From an uncultured Flavobacteriaceae bacterium (GTDB taxonomy: Bacteria; Bacteroidota; Bacteroidia; Flavobacteriales; Flavobacteriaceae): a DNA stretch of 64,000 nucleotides. Position numbers and translations under genes: made by a program. The stretch is from positions 62,001 through 126,000 of the forward strand of contig CANMRV010000001.1 in NCBI GenBank assembly GCA_947500435.1, read 5' to 3'. The notes under the pieces are model-generated. The model ran no database searches, was not told the DNA's origin, and saw only the letters and a list, made by a program, of their open reading frames with translations. Shown piece after piece: positions 44,440 to 54,900 of the stretch; the stretch's first letter is position 1; the number at the start of each line of letters is the position of its first letter.

Positions 44440-45558
44440 ATGGGCGATTCACAAATAGCTAAAGATGAATTAATTGCACTCCTTCGGCTTCAAAATATTC
44501 CGAATATTGGTGATGTGATAGCTAAAAAGTTAATTGGGTACTGCGGAAGTCCAGCCGCAGTTTTTGACGATAAATTGCAAAGCCTTTTAAAAATCGACGG
44601 TATTGGCACGCATACTTTGAGGGGTATTCATGACAAAGAGCACCTTGAAGCTGCAGAATCTGAATATAATTTCATCAATTCCAAAAATATCGGGTATTCC
44701 TATATTATGGATGATAATTATCCTTCCTATTTAAAGCATTGCATCGATGGTCCTATTCTTCTATTTAAAAAAGGAAATATTGATTTAGAGGGAAGAAAAA
44801 TAATTAGTGTAGTCGGAACAAGAAAGATTACGAGCTATGGGAATGCTTTCTGTGAAAAATTTATAGCCGATATCGCACCACTAGACCCTATCATTGTTAG
44901 TGGTTTTGCGTACGGAGTCGATATTTGTATTCAAAAAGCCGCGGTCAAGCATGGCCTTCAGACCATAGGATGTTTGGCACATGGGTTGAATCAAATCTAC
45001 CCCAAGGTTCATGCAAAGTATACGCCTGATATTGAGAAAAACGGAGGTTTTTTCACTGATTTCTGGAGTAATAGTACTCCTGAAAGGGAAAATTTCCTAA
45101 AAAGAAACCGAATTGTAGCGGGAATATCCGAAGCCACGGTCGTGGTAGAATCTGCGGAAAAAGGTGGTAGTTTGGTTACAGCGGATATTGCGAATAGCTA
45201 CAGTCGCGATGTTTTTGCCGTTCCGGGAAGAGCAGGTGACAAATACAGTTTGGGGTGCAACAACTTGATTAAACAACAAAAAGCACATATGCTTACCTCG
45301 GCTGCTGATTTAGTCTATCTCTTAGGATGGGATGTTGTCGAAAAGGAAACGAAAACCGTTCAAAAACAACTTTTTGTTGAGTTAGATACCATTGAGAAGT
45401 CCATTTATTCTTATTTACAGAAAGATGGGAAGCAGTTGTTGGATAGTATCGCACTCGAGTGTCAAATCCCCATTTTTAAGACATCTTCTACACTTCTAAA
45501 TATGGAAATGAAGGGCGTTATTCGACCACTTCCAGGGAAATTGTTTGAGGCTATTTAA
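44440..45558 (+). CDS. dprA: DNA-processing protein DprA
   Basis: 372 residues. An N-terminal SAM-like helical region (about 1-70) has IPNIGDVIAKKLIG and IDGIGTHTLRGI, two helix-hairpin-helix-type motifs. The Rossmann domain (about 120-290) contains SVVGTRKITSYG, IVSGFAYGVDI, GCLAHGLNQIYPK, RNRIVAGISEATVVVE and KGGSLVTADIANSYSRDVFA. The C-terminal part is winged-helix-like. DprA binds incoming single-stranded DNA and loads RecA during natural transformation. It stands alone here. Confidence 0.96.
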   Translation: MGDSQIAKDELIALLRLQNIPNIGDVIAKKLIGYCGSPAAVFDDKLQSLLKIDGIGTHTLRGIHDKEHLEAAESEYNFINSKNIGYSYIMDDNYPSYLKHCIDGPILLFKKGNIDLEGRKIISVVGTRKITSYGNAFCEKFIADIAPLDPIIVSGFAYGVDICIQKAAVKHGLQTIGCLAHGLNQIYPKVHAKYTPDIEKNGGFFTDFWSNSTPERENFLKRNRIVAGISEATVVVESAEKGGSLVTADIANSYSRDVFAVPGRAGDKYSLGCNNLIKQQKAHMLTSAADLVYLLGWDVVEKETKTVQKQLFVELDTIEKSIYSYLQKDGKQLLDSIALECQIPIFKTSSTLLNMEMKGVIRPLPGKLFEAI

Positions 45559-45593
45559 AGCGCAAGGTTAGCTGTTCGCACCTCGTGATGGCA

Positions 45594-48119
45594 TTATTTC
45601 TCTTTTACCTCAAATACTTGCATAGCACTTAGGGGCCTGCCATCTGCGGTAATACCCTGTACTTTTACCACATATTTTCCAGGTACATCACTTGTATAGA
45701 AAAAGATTTCTGAATTGTTTTGTTGCTCTGAGTTATTGATGTTAATATTTGGCTGCCAATGTAGTGTGCTTCGATAGTCATTTTCGCTATGTTCGGTTTT
45801 TGATGCTGAATAGTCGGTATTTTGAAAAGTTTTAACGGAAGAAAAACCAGTTACTTCAAAACCTTTGATGTTGGGTACAGCAATCGGCTTTCTTTTCTGA
45901 GAAAGGTTTAAACTTCCTTTGGTATATATAACAACTACCCCATTCCTAGCTCTACTAACATAAGCTCCAGCAGATGATTGGTCCAGCACGTCAATAAATT
46001 CGATTTCTGCCGTATTCATAGATTGTACCATATCCATTTTCATTGGGACTCCATCGACTATAAACAAGGGGCTGCCGTCATATCTTAGACGAAGTAGGAG
46101 TTTTTGATTGGGGAAGGAACCCATAACTTGGGCACCAGGCAATCTCCTAAAAACATCAAAAATCTCTAAACCGTTTGCACCAGGAATAGAATCAATAAAA
46201 AAACGGTGGGAGGGTTTTGAATAAAGAGGGTTCAACTTTTTGAAGGCTATATTTATACTGTCTTGACGTGTTTTTTTCTTTTCGGAAACAAATGCTTCAT
46301 CCAGTTTAATAACTTTTGGGTCCATTTGAAAATCAATACTAGTGGGGGATGGAAAAACAGATTTTGGACTTGTCATTTTATAATTTTGCAATATGTAACC
46401 GTTTTTAGGTCTATTCTTCGATACCCTTTTGTGGAAAGTTGATTGATTTTCAATTAGAATAGCTAGGTTTTTTGACTTTCCGTTTTTTCTTTTTTCAAAA
46501 CTCTCCGCATTAACAATAACTTTAACGGTATCCAAAAAAACATAAGGACCAAATTGGAATTCCCCATTAGCATCTGTAACTTTTTCTGCTTCGTGAACAC
46601 CATTTATTAAACCCAGTATGCTCAGTTTTACAGATGCCTGTTTTGATTCAAGCTTATTCTTAAAATCCACGATTCTTCCAGAAATGGTTATACCCTTTTC
46701 AGGACTAATAATCATTTCCTGAGTGCTTTCTTGGCCTAGTGTTTTTCCCCATTTAAATAAGCTTCGATTTTGAGACATCATTAGGGCATCAAGTAGGTTT
46801 CTTTTGCTTTCTAAATTATCCTCAAAAAAATATTCAGGATTCGCTAAACTCGCCTCTATATCAGAATTTAACAGTAACCAATTTTCTATGGTGTGATTTC
46901 TATCACTTAAATCGAGACGGTCGACTGACGTAACCGCCAATGAAACATTGGAAGATACCTGCTTACCATCCGTATCGATAACACTTAAATTTGCAGAAAC
47001 TTCTTGTCTTGGAGTGTATGACCCGCTAATTGAATCAATAGAAAGTTGAAGTCCGTTATCCTTTTGATGGATGAATAGTGAGCGCTCACATAAAAGGTCA
47101 CCATTTGCTGTGAATAGGGAGAACTGTGCCACTCCTGATGGAATTTCAGTATTAAGAAATCGAATTCTATATGAATTTTTATCATATTCACTTGGAATCC
47201 TTTGTTTATATATGGTCTCCCCTCTAAGATGACCCAAAAGATACAAGCCATTAAGACCCTTTGGAATATTTGTAGTAATATCTATCAAAACCACATCACT
47301 CTTATTCTTAGTATTAAGTATGTAGCCCTCCAATAAAGGTCTTGGAAGGTCATATTTTAAACTGTCACCTAATACTGCAAAGTACTTTTTGTTTGCCCGT
47401 GGCAAGATTTTGAAAACACCTAGGCCAAACTCTTGGCTTTTAAAAAAGGATACTATTTGGTTTTTCTCATCAATAATTTTTCCTTGCGTAGCGATACCTT
47501 TTCCATTTTCATCAGCAACTTTAATAGCCACAAAAGTTTCGATTCCATTAACCATAGGCCCTCCCTCTGGGGAAAAACTAATCTGTAGTTCTGATTTAGG
47601 AGACACTGATTTTTTAAACTTTATCTGTTTTTTGGGCGGTATCTTATGGTTTTTAGTGACCTGGGGCATAAATTCTTGTCCCAAAATAGCAACCTGTTTT
47701 TCAAAAGGAACTGGATTCCAGTCATTTTGCATATAAAGTGTATAAACTCTTAGCGTATATACGCCCGGACTGAAAGAATTGTTTAAATCTATATGACCAC
47801 CAGTGCATAGGTTTTCGACATATAGTTTCTTTTGGATGAGCAAACTATCATTTTCATTCAATAAGTCGATGTAGACAAGTTGACTTTTTTCAGAGTTAAG
47901 GTGAGAACTTCCGTCTAGTAAATACAAGTTTAACCATATGGTCTCGTTGGTATAGTAAAAATCTTTGTCGGTGTGTATAAAAGTTTTTTCAGAAGGTTGT
48001 GCGGAAATGAAGTTGTTTAATGCTAACGCGGGATTGGTTAAGGAGTTTTTTTCTTGCCCAAGAGAAACTTGTAGCCAAAAGAGCAACAACAAAACTGATA
48101 CAGAGTGGCTTTTTTTCAT
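45594..48119 (-). CDS. Large secreted macroglobulin-like protein with TonB plug domain (paralogue 1)
   Basis: 841 residues. A signal peptide (1-21, ending SLGQ) precedes an MG2-like segment (about 40-140: EKTFIHTDKDFYYTNETIWL, GVYTLRVYTLYMQN), further Ig-like strands with FSPEGGPMVNGIE, a carboxypeptidase-like regulatory region (about 485-550), and a plug region (about 670-770: FVSEKKK, PLFIVDGVPMKMDM, RARNGVVVIYTKG). A short beta tail (about 785-841) includes STLHWQPNININ. No beta-barrel follows the plug. Function unknown; it may bind a protein partner at the cell surface. It is a distant copy of the two genes at 49-56 kb. Confidence 0.82.
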   Translation of the reverse strand: MKKSHSVSVLLLLFWLQVSLGQEKNSLTNPALALNNFISAQPSEKTFIHTDKDFYYTNETIWLNLYLLDGSSHLNSEKSQLVYIDLLNENDSLLIQKKLYVENLCTGGHIDLNNSFSPGVYTLRVYTLYMQNDWNPVPFEKQVAILGQEFMPQVTKNHKIPPKKQIKFKKSVSPKSELQISFSPEGGPMVNGIETFVAIKVADENGKGIATQGKIIDEKNQIVSFFKSQEFGLGVFKILPRANKKYFAVLGDSLKYDLPRPLLEGYILNTKNKSDVVLIDITTNIPKGLNGLYLLGHLRGETIYKQRIPSEYDKNSYRIRFLNTEIPSGVAQFSLFTANGDLLCERSLFIHQKDNGLQLSIDSISGSYTPRQEVSANLSVIDTDGKQVSSNVSLAVTSVDRLDLSDRNHTIENWLLLNSDIEASLANPEYFFEDNLESKRNLLDALMMSQNRSLFKWGKTLGQESTQEMIISPEKGITISGRIVDFKNKLESKQASVKLSILGLINGVHEAEKVTDANGEFQFGPYVFLDTVKVIVNAESFEKRKNGKSKNLAILIENQSTFHKRVSKNRPKNGYILQNYKMTSPKSVFPSPTSIDFQMDPKVIKLDEAFVSEKKKTRQDSINIAFKKLNPLYSKPSHRFFIDSIPGANGLEIFDVFRRLPGAQVMGSFPNQKLLLRLRYDGSPLFIVDGVPMKMDMVQSMNTAEIEFIDVLDQSSAGAYVSRARNGVVVIYTKGSLNLSQKRKPIAVPNIKGFEVTGFSSVKTFQNTDYSASKTEHSENDYRSTLHWQPNININNSEQQNNSEIFFYTSDVPGKYVVKVQGITADGRPLSAMQVFEVKEK

Positions 48120-48594
48120 GATATCAACAGATGTAAAATAATACGACTTTTCTGTCCCTTCTTGAATACACTTAAAATTACTAAAAAAAGCTATGCCGTA
48201 TTGGAATAGGTACTTGCAGCTATATTGATATATTCTTAAAAAAATCAGTTTTCGAAAATCATTTATTCTTTCCTCTTATTTAAGACGAGCTTAGTTGAGA
48301 ATTTTGACTAATATGCCGGGATATCTATTTGAATATCTAGTAAGCTCAATGTTTCCAAATCCTCAAAAACAAACCCATGAGTTTGCTTTAGGGCATTTTG
48401 CCGATTCTATGTAGCATTTATAGTAGTTCATCGATAAAAAACCATCCAAAATCGATTGATTCTTCTTCTATAAGGTTTATTTCTTGGGCCAAAACAGACC
48501 GTGCGGTCTTTTAGCTATTCTTTGGTCAAATTCTTTTTAGGGGGGCTTAATTTTTAGATTTTAGTTACTTTCGCAGCAAACAATAAATCTAGAA
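48120..48594. other. Intergenic region before the FKBP gene
   Basis: 475 bases between divergent genes, AT-rich with no coding signal. It contains a small hairpin at 48491-48512 (AGACCG/CGGTCT, then TTTT), which could end a short plus-strand transcript. A TACTTTCG element at 48566-48573, 22 bases before the FKBP ATG, is a near match to the -7 motif (one base off). Confidence 0.5.
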
Positions 48595-49353
48595 ATGAAG
48601 AAATCTATTATAGTTGTGGCGGCATTCCTTGTTGGTTTTGCAAGCTTTGGTCAAAAAAAGAAGGACTTGATTAATGAAGTAGCTAAGCTAAAAACAGAAG
48701 CTGCCGAAATGCAAGCTAAATTGAATAAAATTCAAAAAGCCAATAAATTAGATTTACAAGACAGCCTACAAAGTTTCAGTTACGCTTTCGGAGTTAGCGT
48801 CGGCAACAATCTAAAGACGGTAGGGTTTGATTCATTGTCATATAACGCTTTTGCAATTGCATTGGAAGATGTTATGAATGGACGAGAACAAATGGGCCTT
48901 GAAGATTGTCAGACGGAAGTTCAGAAAACAATACAGCTGATTCAAGATAAAGAAGCAAAGAAGCAAAGCGCAGAAGGAGAACTTTTTCTAGAAGAAAATG
49001 GAAAAAGGGCTGAAGTGGTTACCACTGATAGCGGATTACAGTATGAGGTGTTAACGAAAGGGGATGGCGCCATACCGACCGATAAAGACAAGGTGAAAGT
49101 ACATTACACAGGAATGCTTATTAATGGTAAGGTCTTCGACAGTTCGGTTGAAAGAGGAGAGCCGAACGTATTTGGCGTTACACAGGTAATTAAAGGTTGG
49201 CAAGAAGCCTTACAGCTCATGCCAGTTGGTTCTAAGTGGAAAGTGTTCATTCCTCAAGATATTGCATACGGGCAAAGAGGAGCAGGTGGTGGAATGATAC
49301 CTGCTTATGCGGCTTTGATTTTCGAAATGGAACTTCTGGCAATTGAGAGATAG
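48595..49353 (+). CDS. FKBP-type peptidyl-prolyl isomerase, exported
   Basis: 252 residues. A signal peptide (1-19, ending ASFGQ) is followed by a Lys/Glu coiled segment, an FKBP_N dimerisation domain (about 55-130: LQDSLQSFSYAFGVSVGNNL) and the isomerase domain (about 150-252) with VKVHYTGMLINGKVFDSSVE, IKGWQEALQLMPVGSKWKVF, IPQDIAYGQRGAG and IPAYAALIFEMELL, the usual active-site residues. It speeds proline turns in exported proteins, like Mip/FkpA. It is convergent with the frameshifted plug protein gene: only 7 bases lie between its stop and the restored stop of that gene. Confidence 0.95.
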   Translation: MKKSIIVVAAFLVGFASFGQKKKDLINEVAKLKTEAAEMQAKLNKIQKANKLDLQDSLQSFSYAFGVSVGNNLKTVGFDSLSYNAFAIALEDVMNGREQMGLEDCQTEVQKTIQLIQDKEAKKQSAEGELFLEENGKRAEVVTTDSGLQYEVLTKGDGAIPTDKDKVKVHYTGMLINGKVFDSSVERGEPNVFGVTQVIKGWQEALQLMPVGSKWKVFIPQDIAYGQRGAGGGMIPAYAALIFEMELLAIER

Positions 49354-49422
49354 CAATATATTATTTGTCATTTCCAAACGCCTGTAAATAAGTTCCAGGG
49401 ATTCCATTGGGAGACAAGGCTT

Positions 49423-51882
49423 CTATCGATACTTGAATTCCTTTTGCAACATCAGAATTATAAAACTCAATTGTTGCGTTTCCCTTTTATCGGTACTTAA
49501 AGACGGATTCCAATAAAGTGTGGCCCGATAGTCAGGAATATTGTGCTTATCGAGTTTTATATCGTATTTAGGGGAATAGAATTCTTTTTTTACAGCATGC
49601 CCTGCAATTGTAAAACTGGGGGAAATTATTGGGTTATACTTTTGCCCTTCTCCTCTTTTAGTATAGATAAGAATAACTCCATTAGCGCCTCTAGAACCCC
49701 ACATAGCCGCTCTGGGGCCTTTTAAAATTTCTACCCGCTCAACGGTAAATGTATCCATTGTTGCAACTTGTGTAGGTACTGGACCTGCAGCCGTATACGC
49801 AGCTAACCCAACAGAGGCTTTTGGCCTTGAATTCCCATTGGAAACTGGAATACCGTCGAGTACAAACAAAGGAGTGCCGCGATTTCGAATACTCACAATA
49901 TTGCCATTGACCGAAACTCCTACAAACAGGGACAAAAGTTGTAGTACCGTTTGCATTGCTATATGGTCTTCGGTATAAAGGGTATCGTCGGGTTCCATTC
50001 CTAAAGCGGATGGTGTTTGATTTCGACTCTTTTGGTTTTTTTTCTCAGTAACGACTACTTCATCAAGTTTTGTAACACCTTTGGTTTCAGAAAGGACTTC
50101 CATTCTCCTTCGGGCCAAGGACTGAGTTCCATAGTCCTCTGTTTCTTTACTGTGTTTCAATAACGAGGTCTTAAACTGTGCTTTTGGTAATTGTGCTTTT
50201 TTACGGTCTAGGCTAAGTCTTAGATTTAAAGGCTTATCCTTATAATTGTAAGCATTAAAAACAACTTCAACTTTTCCGCTGAAATTAAAATCAGGTATAG
50301 AAAATCTACCTTCGAGGTCGGTTTTCGCCAAGAACATACCTAGTTTTTCGCCAGATTTGGCGATGACATTTAAGGTTGCATTAGGCATAGGCTTCTTATT
50401 GGTGTTGAAAGCTTTTCCTGATACTGAAAGACCTTCTGCAAATTCAAATTCCTTTGTAGGTTTTACATCTTTCCAAATTTCTGGCCAATGGTACTTCCGC
50501 CACCCATGAGTGAGCATGACTAGGTCGAGTTGTTGAATGGTTTTTATTTTTTGGTTTCTAAAGAGAAGTCCAGGTTTTGACACATTTCCTTTAATCTCAG
50601 ATTCCAATAAAAAGTGACTTAAAATAGATTTCAATCCTTGACCTTTTTTTGTTTGGCTCATATCCGTCGCAGCAATTGATAGATTTGTGGCAATAGGTTT
50701 TCCTTCGTTATCTTTTACATTGATTTCAAGTGTTATTTTACCTCTTTTTACAAATTTGTTCGAATGTATTTTGGCATTTATGACTAACTCCTCTTCATTG
50801 TTTATGAAAATGGGTCTTTCGCACCAAGGCTTCTTGGAAGCGCCGAGAAGGGTAAGGGTTAAAATGCCTCTGGGGATATCTCCTTTTGGGATGTCAAACT
50901 TGAGCGTTTGTTCTCCGTCAAATTCGAACTTGCGATGAAAGTAGTTTTGTTGACGCATATACCCTAAAATATAGAAAGGAAGATCACGCAAAGACTGGCT
51001 AGCTTGCACGGTAACACTAATACTTTTTTGGTTTCGATTATTAGCGGTCATGACGTAACCATCGTCTAACATTTCAGGTAAAGAATATTGGTAACCATTA
51101 TCCAATTCGGCAAAGTACTTTTCGTCTTTTTTTGGTGTCAATTGGAAGAAACCTGCGCCACGGTCAAAAGTTCTCAAAGTGGCTATTGTTCTTCCCGTTG
51201 AGGTCAATATTTTACCGCTGACTTTTTTAGGCAGGCCATCACTTCCAATGGCCTTGAAAGATATCTTCCCAGTGATATTAGCAATAATGTGACCCCCTTC
51301 TGGAAAGAATTGAAGGTCTATTTTATTATCCACAGCTTCCGAAACATTTTGCTTGTTCTGCATATTGAGAATGTTCAACGCTTTAGTAAAGAAGAAAGCT
51401 GTGTCGAAATTTCGCATCCATTGCGTATATGATCGTAATTGATAACTGCCTTCTAGTAAATTTTTTGGAATTTCCAAAGAACCTGAGCCTTTTCCACTAA
51501 CAAGCGCATGAGTTTGTGATATAACGATTTCTCCGTCTGGCCCAATCAAATCTACATGCACTACTTTGCTGTCATTGGTATATTGATGAGAAGGGCCGAT
51601 AACTACATAAACACTATACCAAATAGTTTCCCCGGCGCTAAAGATGTTTTTATCGCAATGCAGGAAGATTTTTTCAATTGGATTGTAAGCATTATGACGG
51701 TCTGTTTTACTCTTTAATTTATTTATAAAAGAATCGTTGGAGGTTTTTTTTGACCGTAAGGAGTCTTGTTCTTGTACAATATTGGAGGAAATTGATTTGT
51801 TCAAAGTTTCAGAAATGGCACCGAACAATGACAAACTAGCCAAGCCCGTAATCAAAAGGAAAAGATTTCTTAAATGCCTCAT
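49423..51882 (-). CDS. Large secreted macroglobulin-like protein with TonB plug domain (paralogue 2, frameshifted end)
   Basis: 819 residues as read. Signal peptide (about 1-22), MG2-like module (about 68-165: EKIFLHCDKNIFSAGETIWY), FFPEGG strand, more Ig-like modules (about 190-450), a carboxypeptidase-like regulatory region (about 480-560), LDEVVVTEKK (about 608), then a plug (about 635-735: TPLFVLDGIPV, RGANGVILIYTK). The C-terminus departs from the paralogue after STDK: a base is missing near 49481-49489. In the other frame the DNA continues ATIEFYNSDVAKGIQVSIEA to TAA at 49361. The shortened product lacks the last beta strands. This could be a sequencing error, a real mutation or phase variation. 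Confidence 0.78.
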   Translation of the reverse strand: MRHLRNLFLLITGLASLSLFGAISETLNKSISSNIVQEQDSLRSKKTSNDSFINKLKSKTDRHNAYNPIEKIFLHCDKNIFSAGETIWYSVYVVIGPSHQYTNDSKVVHVDLIGPDGEIVISQTHALVSGKGSGSLEIPKNLLEGSYQLRSYTQWMRNFDTAFFFTKALNILNMQNKQNVSEAVDNKIDLQFFPEGGHIIANITGKISFKAIGSDGLPKKVSGKILTSTGRTIATLRTFDRGAGFFQLTPKKDEKYFAELDNGYQYSLPEMLDDGYVMTANNRNQKSISVTVQASQSLRDLPFYILGYMRQQNYFHRKFEFDGEQTLKFDIPKGDIPRGILTLTLLGASKKPWCERPIFINNEEELVINAKIHSNKFVKRGKITLEINVKDNEGKPIATNLSIAATDMSQTKKGQGLKSILSHFLLESEIKGNVSKPGLLFRNQKIKTIQQLDLVMLTHGWRKYHWPEIWKDVKPTKEFEFAEGLSVSGKAFNTNKKPMPNATLNVIAKSGEKLGMFLAKTDLEGRFSIPDFNFSGKVEVVFNAYNYKDKPLNLRLSLDRKKAQLPKAQFKTSLLKHSKETEDYGTQSLARRRMEVLSETKGVTKLDEVVVTEKKNQKSRNQTPSALGMEPDDTLYTEDHIAMQTVLQLLSLFVGVSVNGNIVSIRNRGTPLFVLDGIPVSNGNSRPKASVGLAAYTAAGPVPTQVATMDTFTVERVEILKGPRAAMWGSRGANGVILIYTKRGEGQKYNPIISPSFTIAGHAVKKEFYSPKYDIKLDKHNIPDYRATLYWNPSLSTDKRETQQLSFIILMLQKEFKYR

Positions 51883-51940
51883 CTCATTAACTTAAAGATA
51901 AGAAATAAAGCCAATCGATGCAATGGTCAAAATATCACTT

Positions 51941-54900
51941 TTACTTCTTGGAAGTTTCTAAATATGTACCCGGAATCCCGTTGGGAGACAAGGCTTCTAT
52001 CGATACTTGAATTCCTTTGGCAACATCAGAATTATAAAACTCAATTGTTGCATTTCCTTCTTTATCAGTACTTACGGAGGGATTCCAATAGAGCGTAGCA
52101 CGATAATCAGGAGTATCGTGTTTATCGAGTTTTACGTCGTATTTGGGGGAATAGAATTCGCGTTCCGCTGCATGTCCCATAACTGTAAAATCAGGAGACA
52201 ATACGGGTTCTTTTGTTTGACCAACACCTCTTTTTGTGTATACAAGAATAACTCCATTACCTCCTCTGGAGCCATAGATGGCTGCTCTTGGCCCTTTTAA
52301 TAATTCTACCCTTTCTACGGTAAAGGTATCCATAGTTCTAATGAAATTAGGTACTGGCCCCGCCGCTGTAGCTTGGTCAAAGGAAGGATTGATTGGGCTT
52401 GCATCACCAGGCGTTGACGCCTGTTCGGCTATTCTTGAAGACTCTGGGTTGTCATTATAGACAGGAACTCCATCTAAAATCCACAATGGTGTACCACCGT
52501 TTCGTATACTGACGCTGTTATTATTGACTACAACCCCTGAAAACCTTCTGACTAAATCAAGTACTGTATAGGCAGATACATTGTCTGCGGCATATACCGT
52601 TGCATCTGGAGTTTGACCATATACGGATGGTGAACCGCCTTGTTCAATTTTTTTCTCGGTAACTACTACCTCATCAAGTTCAGTAACATCATCTAGGTCA
52701 TAGTAAGCATCCATTTGCGCACGGGTGGAGGTGTAGGCAAGATAATCTTCAGTGTTCTTGGGAATATCATTCAGAGGGTCTCTGAATGTAGATTGGGGTA
52801 TGGACTTCTTCTTTTTGTCCAGGGTTACTTTAAGGCTCACAGGCTTGTCATTGGAGTTAAAGGCATTAAAGACAATTTCAGTGTTGTCCTTAAAATTAAA
52901 ATCTGGAATTACAAACTTGCCATCTATACCTGTTTTGGTGGATAGCATGCCCAAAAGATCTCCTGATTTTGCAATAACATTTAGAGAAGCCTCTGGCATA
53001 GGTTTACCATTCAATCTGCGGGCTTTTCCTGATAAAATAAGCCCCTTGGCAAATTCAAATTCCTTTTTTGGATTTTGTGGCTGCCAAAGTTCTGTCCAAT
53101 TAAATTTTCGCCAACCATGAGTAAGCATTACCAAATCCAAAGCATGCAGCGTAGCCCTTTTTTGGTCTTTGAATAGAAGTCCTGGATTACTAATATGACC
53201 TTTGATGTCCGACTGTAACAAAAGCTGAGTCAAGATATTATCCGAGTCCGGTCCTTTTAGCACTTGACCGGTATCTGTAACAGCTATTGAAAATTCCGTT
53301 GAAACTGGTCTGCCATCCGTATCTGTAATATTTATGTGAAGCCCTATTTTATTTCTTTTCCCAAATTTTTGCTGATTGATATTTGTTGTGATGACCAATT
53401 CTTCCTGATTATTTACAAATACAGGTCGCTCGCACCAAGGTTTTTTATTTTCATCGAAAAGGGTAATGGTAAGTACACCACTTGGCATTTGGGTTTTTGG
53501 GATTTCTATACGCATAGAAGGTTTATCACCAAATTCAAATTTCCCTTGGTAAAATCTTCTTTGACGCATTTGGGCTATTACGTAAAAGGCTTTGTTCTGT
53601 AAGGATGCGGTAGCCTGAATATTTAGGCGAATACTTTTTTCATTCAAATTATCTGCCATAAGTATATAGCCATTATCCAAAACTTTTGGCAGCTCAAATT
53701 GAGTGCCGTCATCCAATATCGCGGTATACTGTTCACCCTCAATTGGGAGTAATTGAAAAAAGCCCGCTCCTCTTCCAAACGTGTTTAAAATAGCAACTGA
53801 GTTACCTCCTGAATCTAAAACCTGTCCTTTCACCTTTTTCCCCAGACCATCACTTCCGATGGCTTTGAAAGCAACTTTCCCGGCTATACCGGCAACCAAC
53901 TCGCCCCCCTCAGGGAAAAATTGCAAATCTATCTGTTCTTCTGTCTTTTCCGAAACGGATGTTTTTTTGGTATCACCAAGGATGGAAATTCGTTTAGTGA
54001 AAAAGAAATCCGAATCGAAATTTTGCATCCATTGGGTATATGCTCTTAGCTGATATGTTCCTGTAGCAATATTTGAAGGAAGCTTTATATGACCAGAGCC
54101 TCTTCCACTAATTAATTCATGGGTCTGAGACTTCAAAATTTTATTGTCAGGTCCAATCATATCCACATGTAGTACTCTACTTGCTGTGGTGTATTGATGA
54201 TTTGGCCCTATGGCTACATAGGCACTATACCAAAGGTATTCCCCCGCAGAAAATAGATTTTTATCAGTATGTAAGAAAACTTTTTCGGTCGGGTTATAGT
54301 TGTTGTAAAGGTTAATCTGGGTGCCCAATACCTTTATGAAAGGATCTTCGGCAATGTTTAAGGTCATTAATGCAATATTTTCTGCACTATTGAGAAATAT
54401 TGAGCTAAATGCGTCTTCTTTTTCAAAAGAGCTGATGACCTCTTCCTCTACCGGAGTTCGTTTTACAATGGAATTATTGGACCAGAATTGCTCGTTATAC
54501 CCTATTTCATCTAATTTTTTCCAGTCACTCCGATTCGAATTAAGTCGTCTTCCCAGTCTTTTTTTGGATGTTGGCGTGTAATGTTCGTAAAATGTAAGAT
54601 TAGAGGTGGTGGTTGAACGAGACTGAAAGCTATCGTCTTTATAATAGTCGAACGATTGATCCACCTTTATATAGTCAAGTAATTGAACACCCAAACTATC
54701 TATCTTATAGGCGATTTCATAGGAGATACTATAGTCTTTCCAAGAACTGTTTTTACTGGTTAACGTTACAAAGTCCAAATCATCTCTTGCAATCGACCAA
54801 TTGATTTTTAAGACATCGAAGGTATTCATGTCAATATAAACGTCCCCTTCGAAAGCAGGAGTTTTGACCGTTTTCAATGGTTTGAAATGAACTATAGCAA

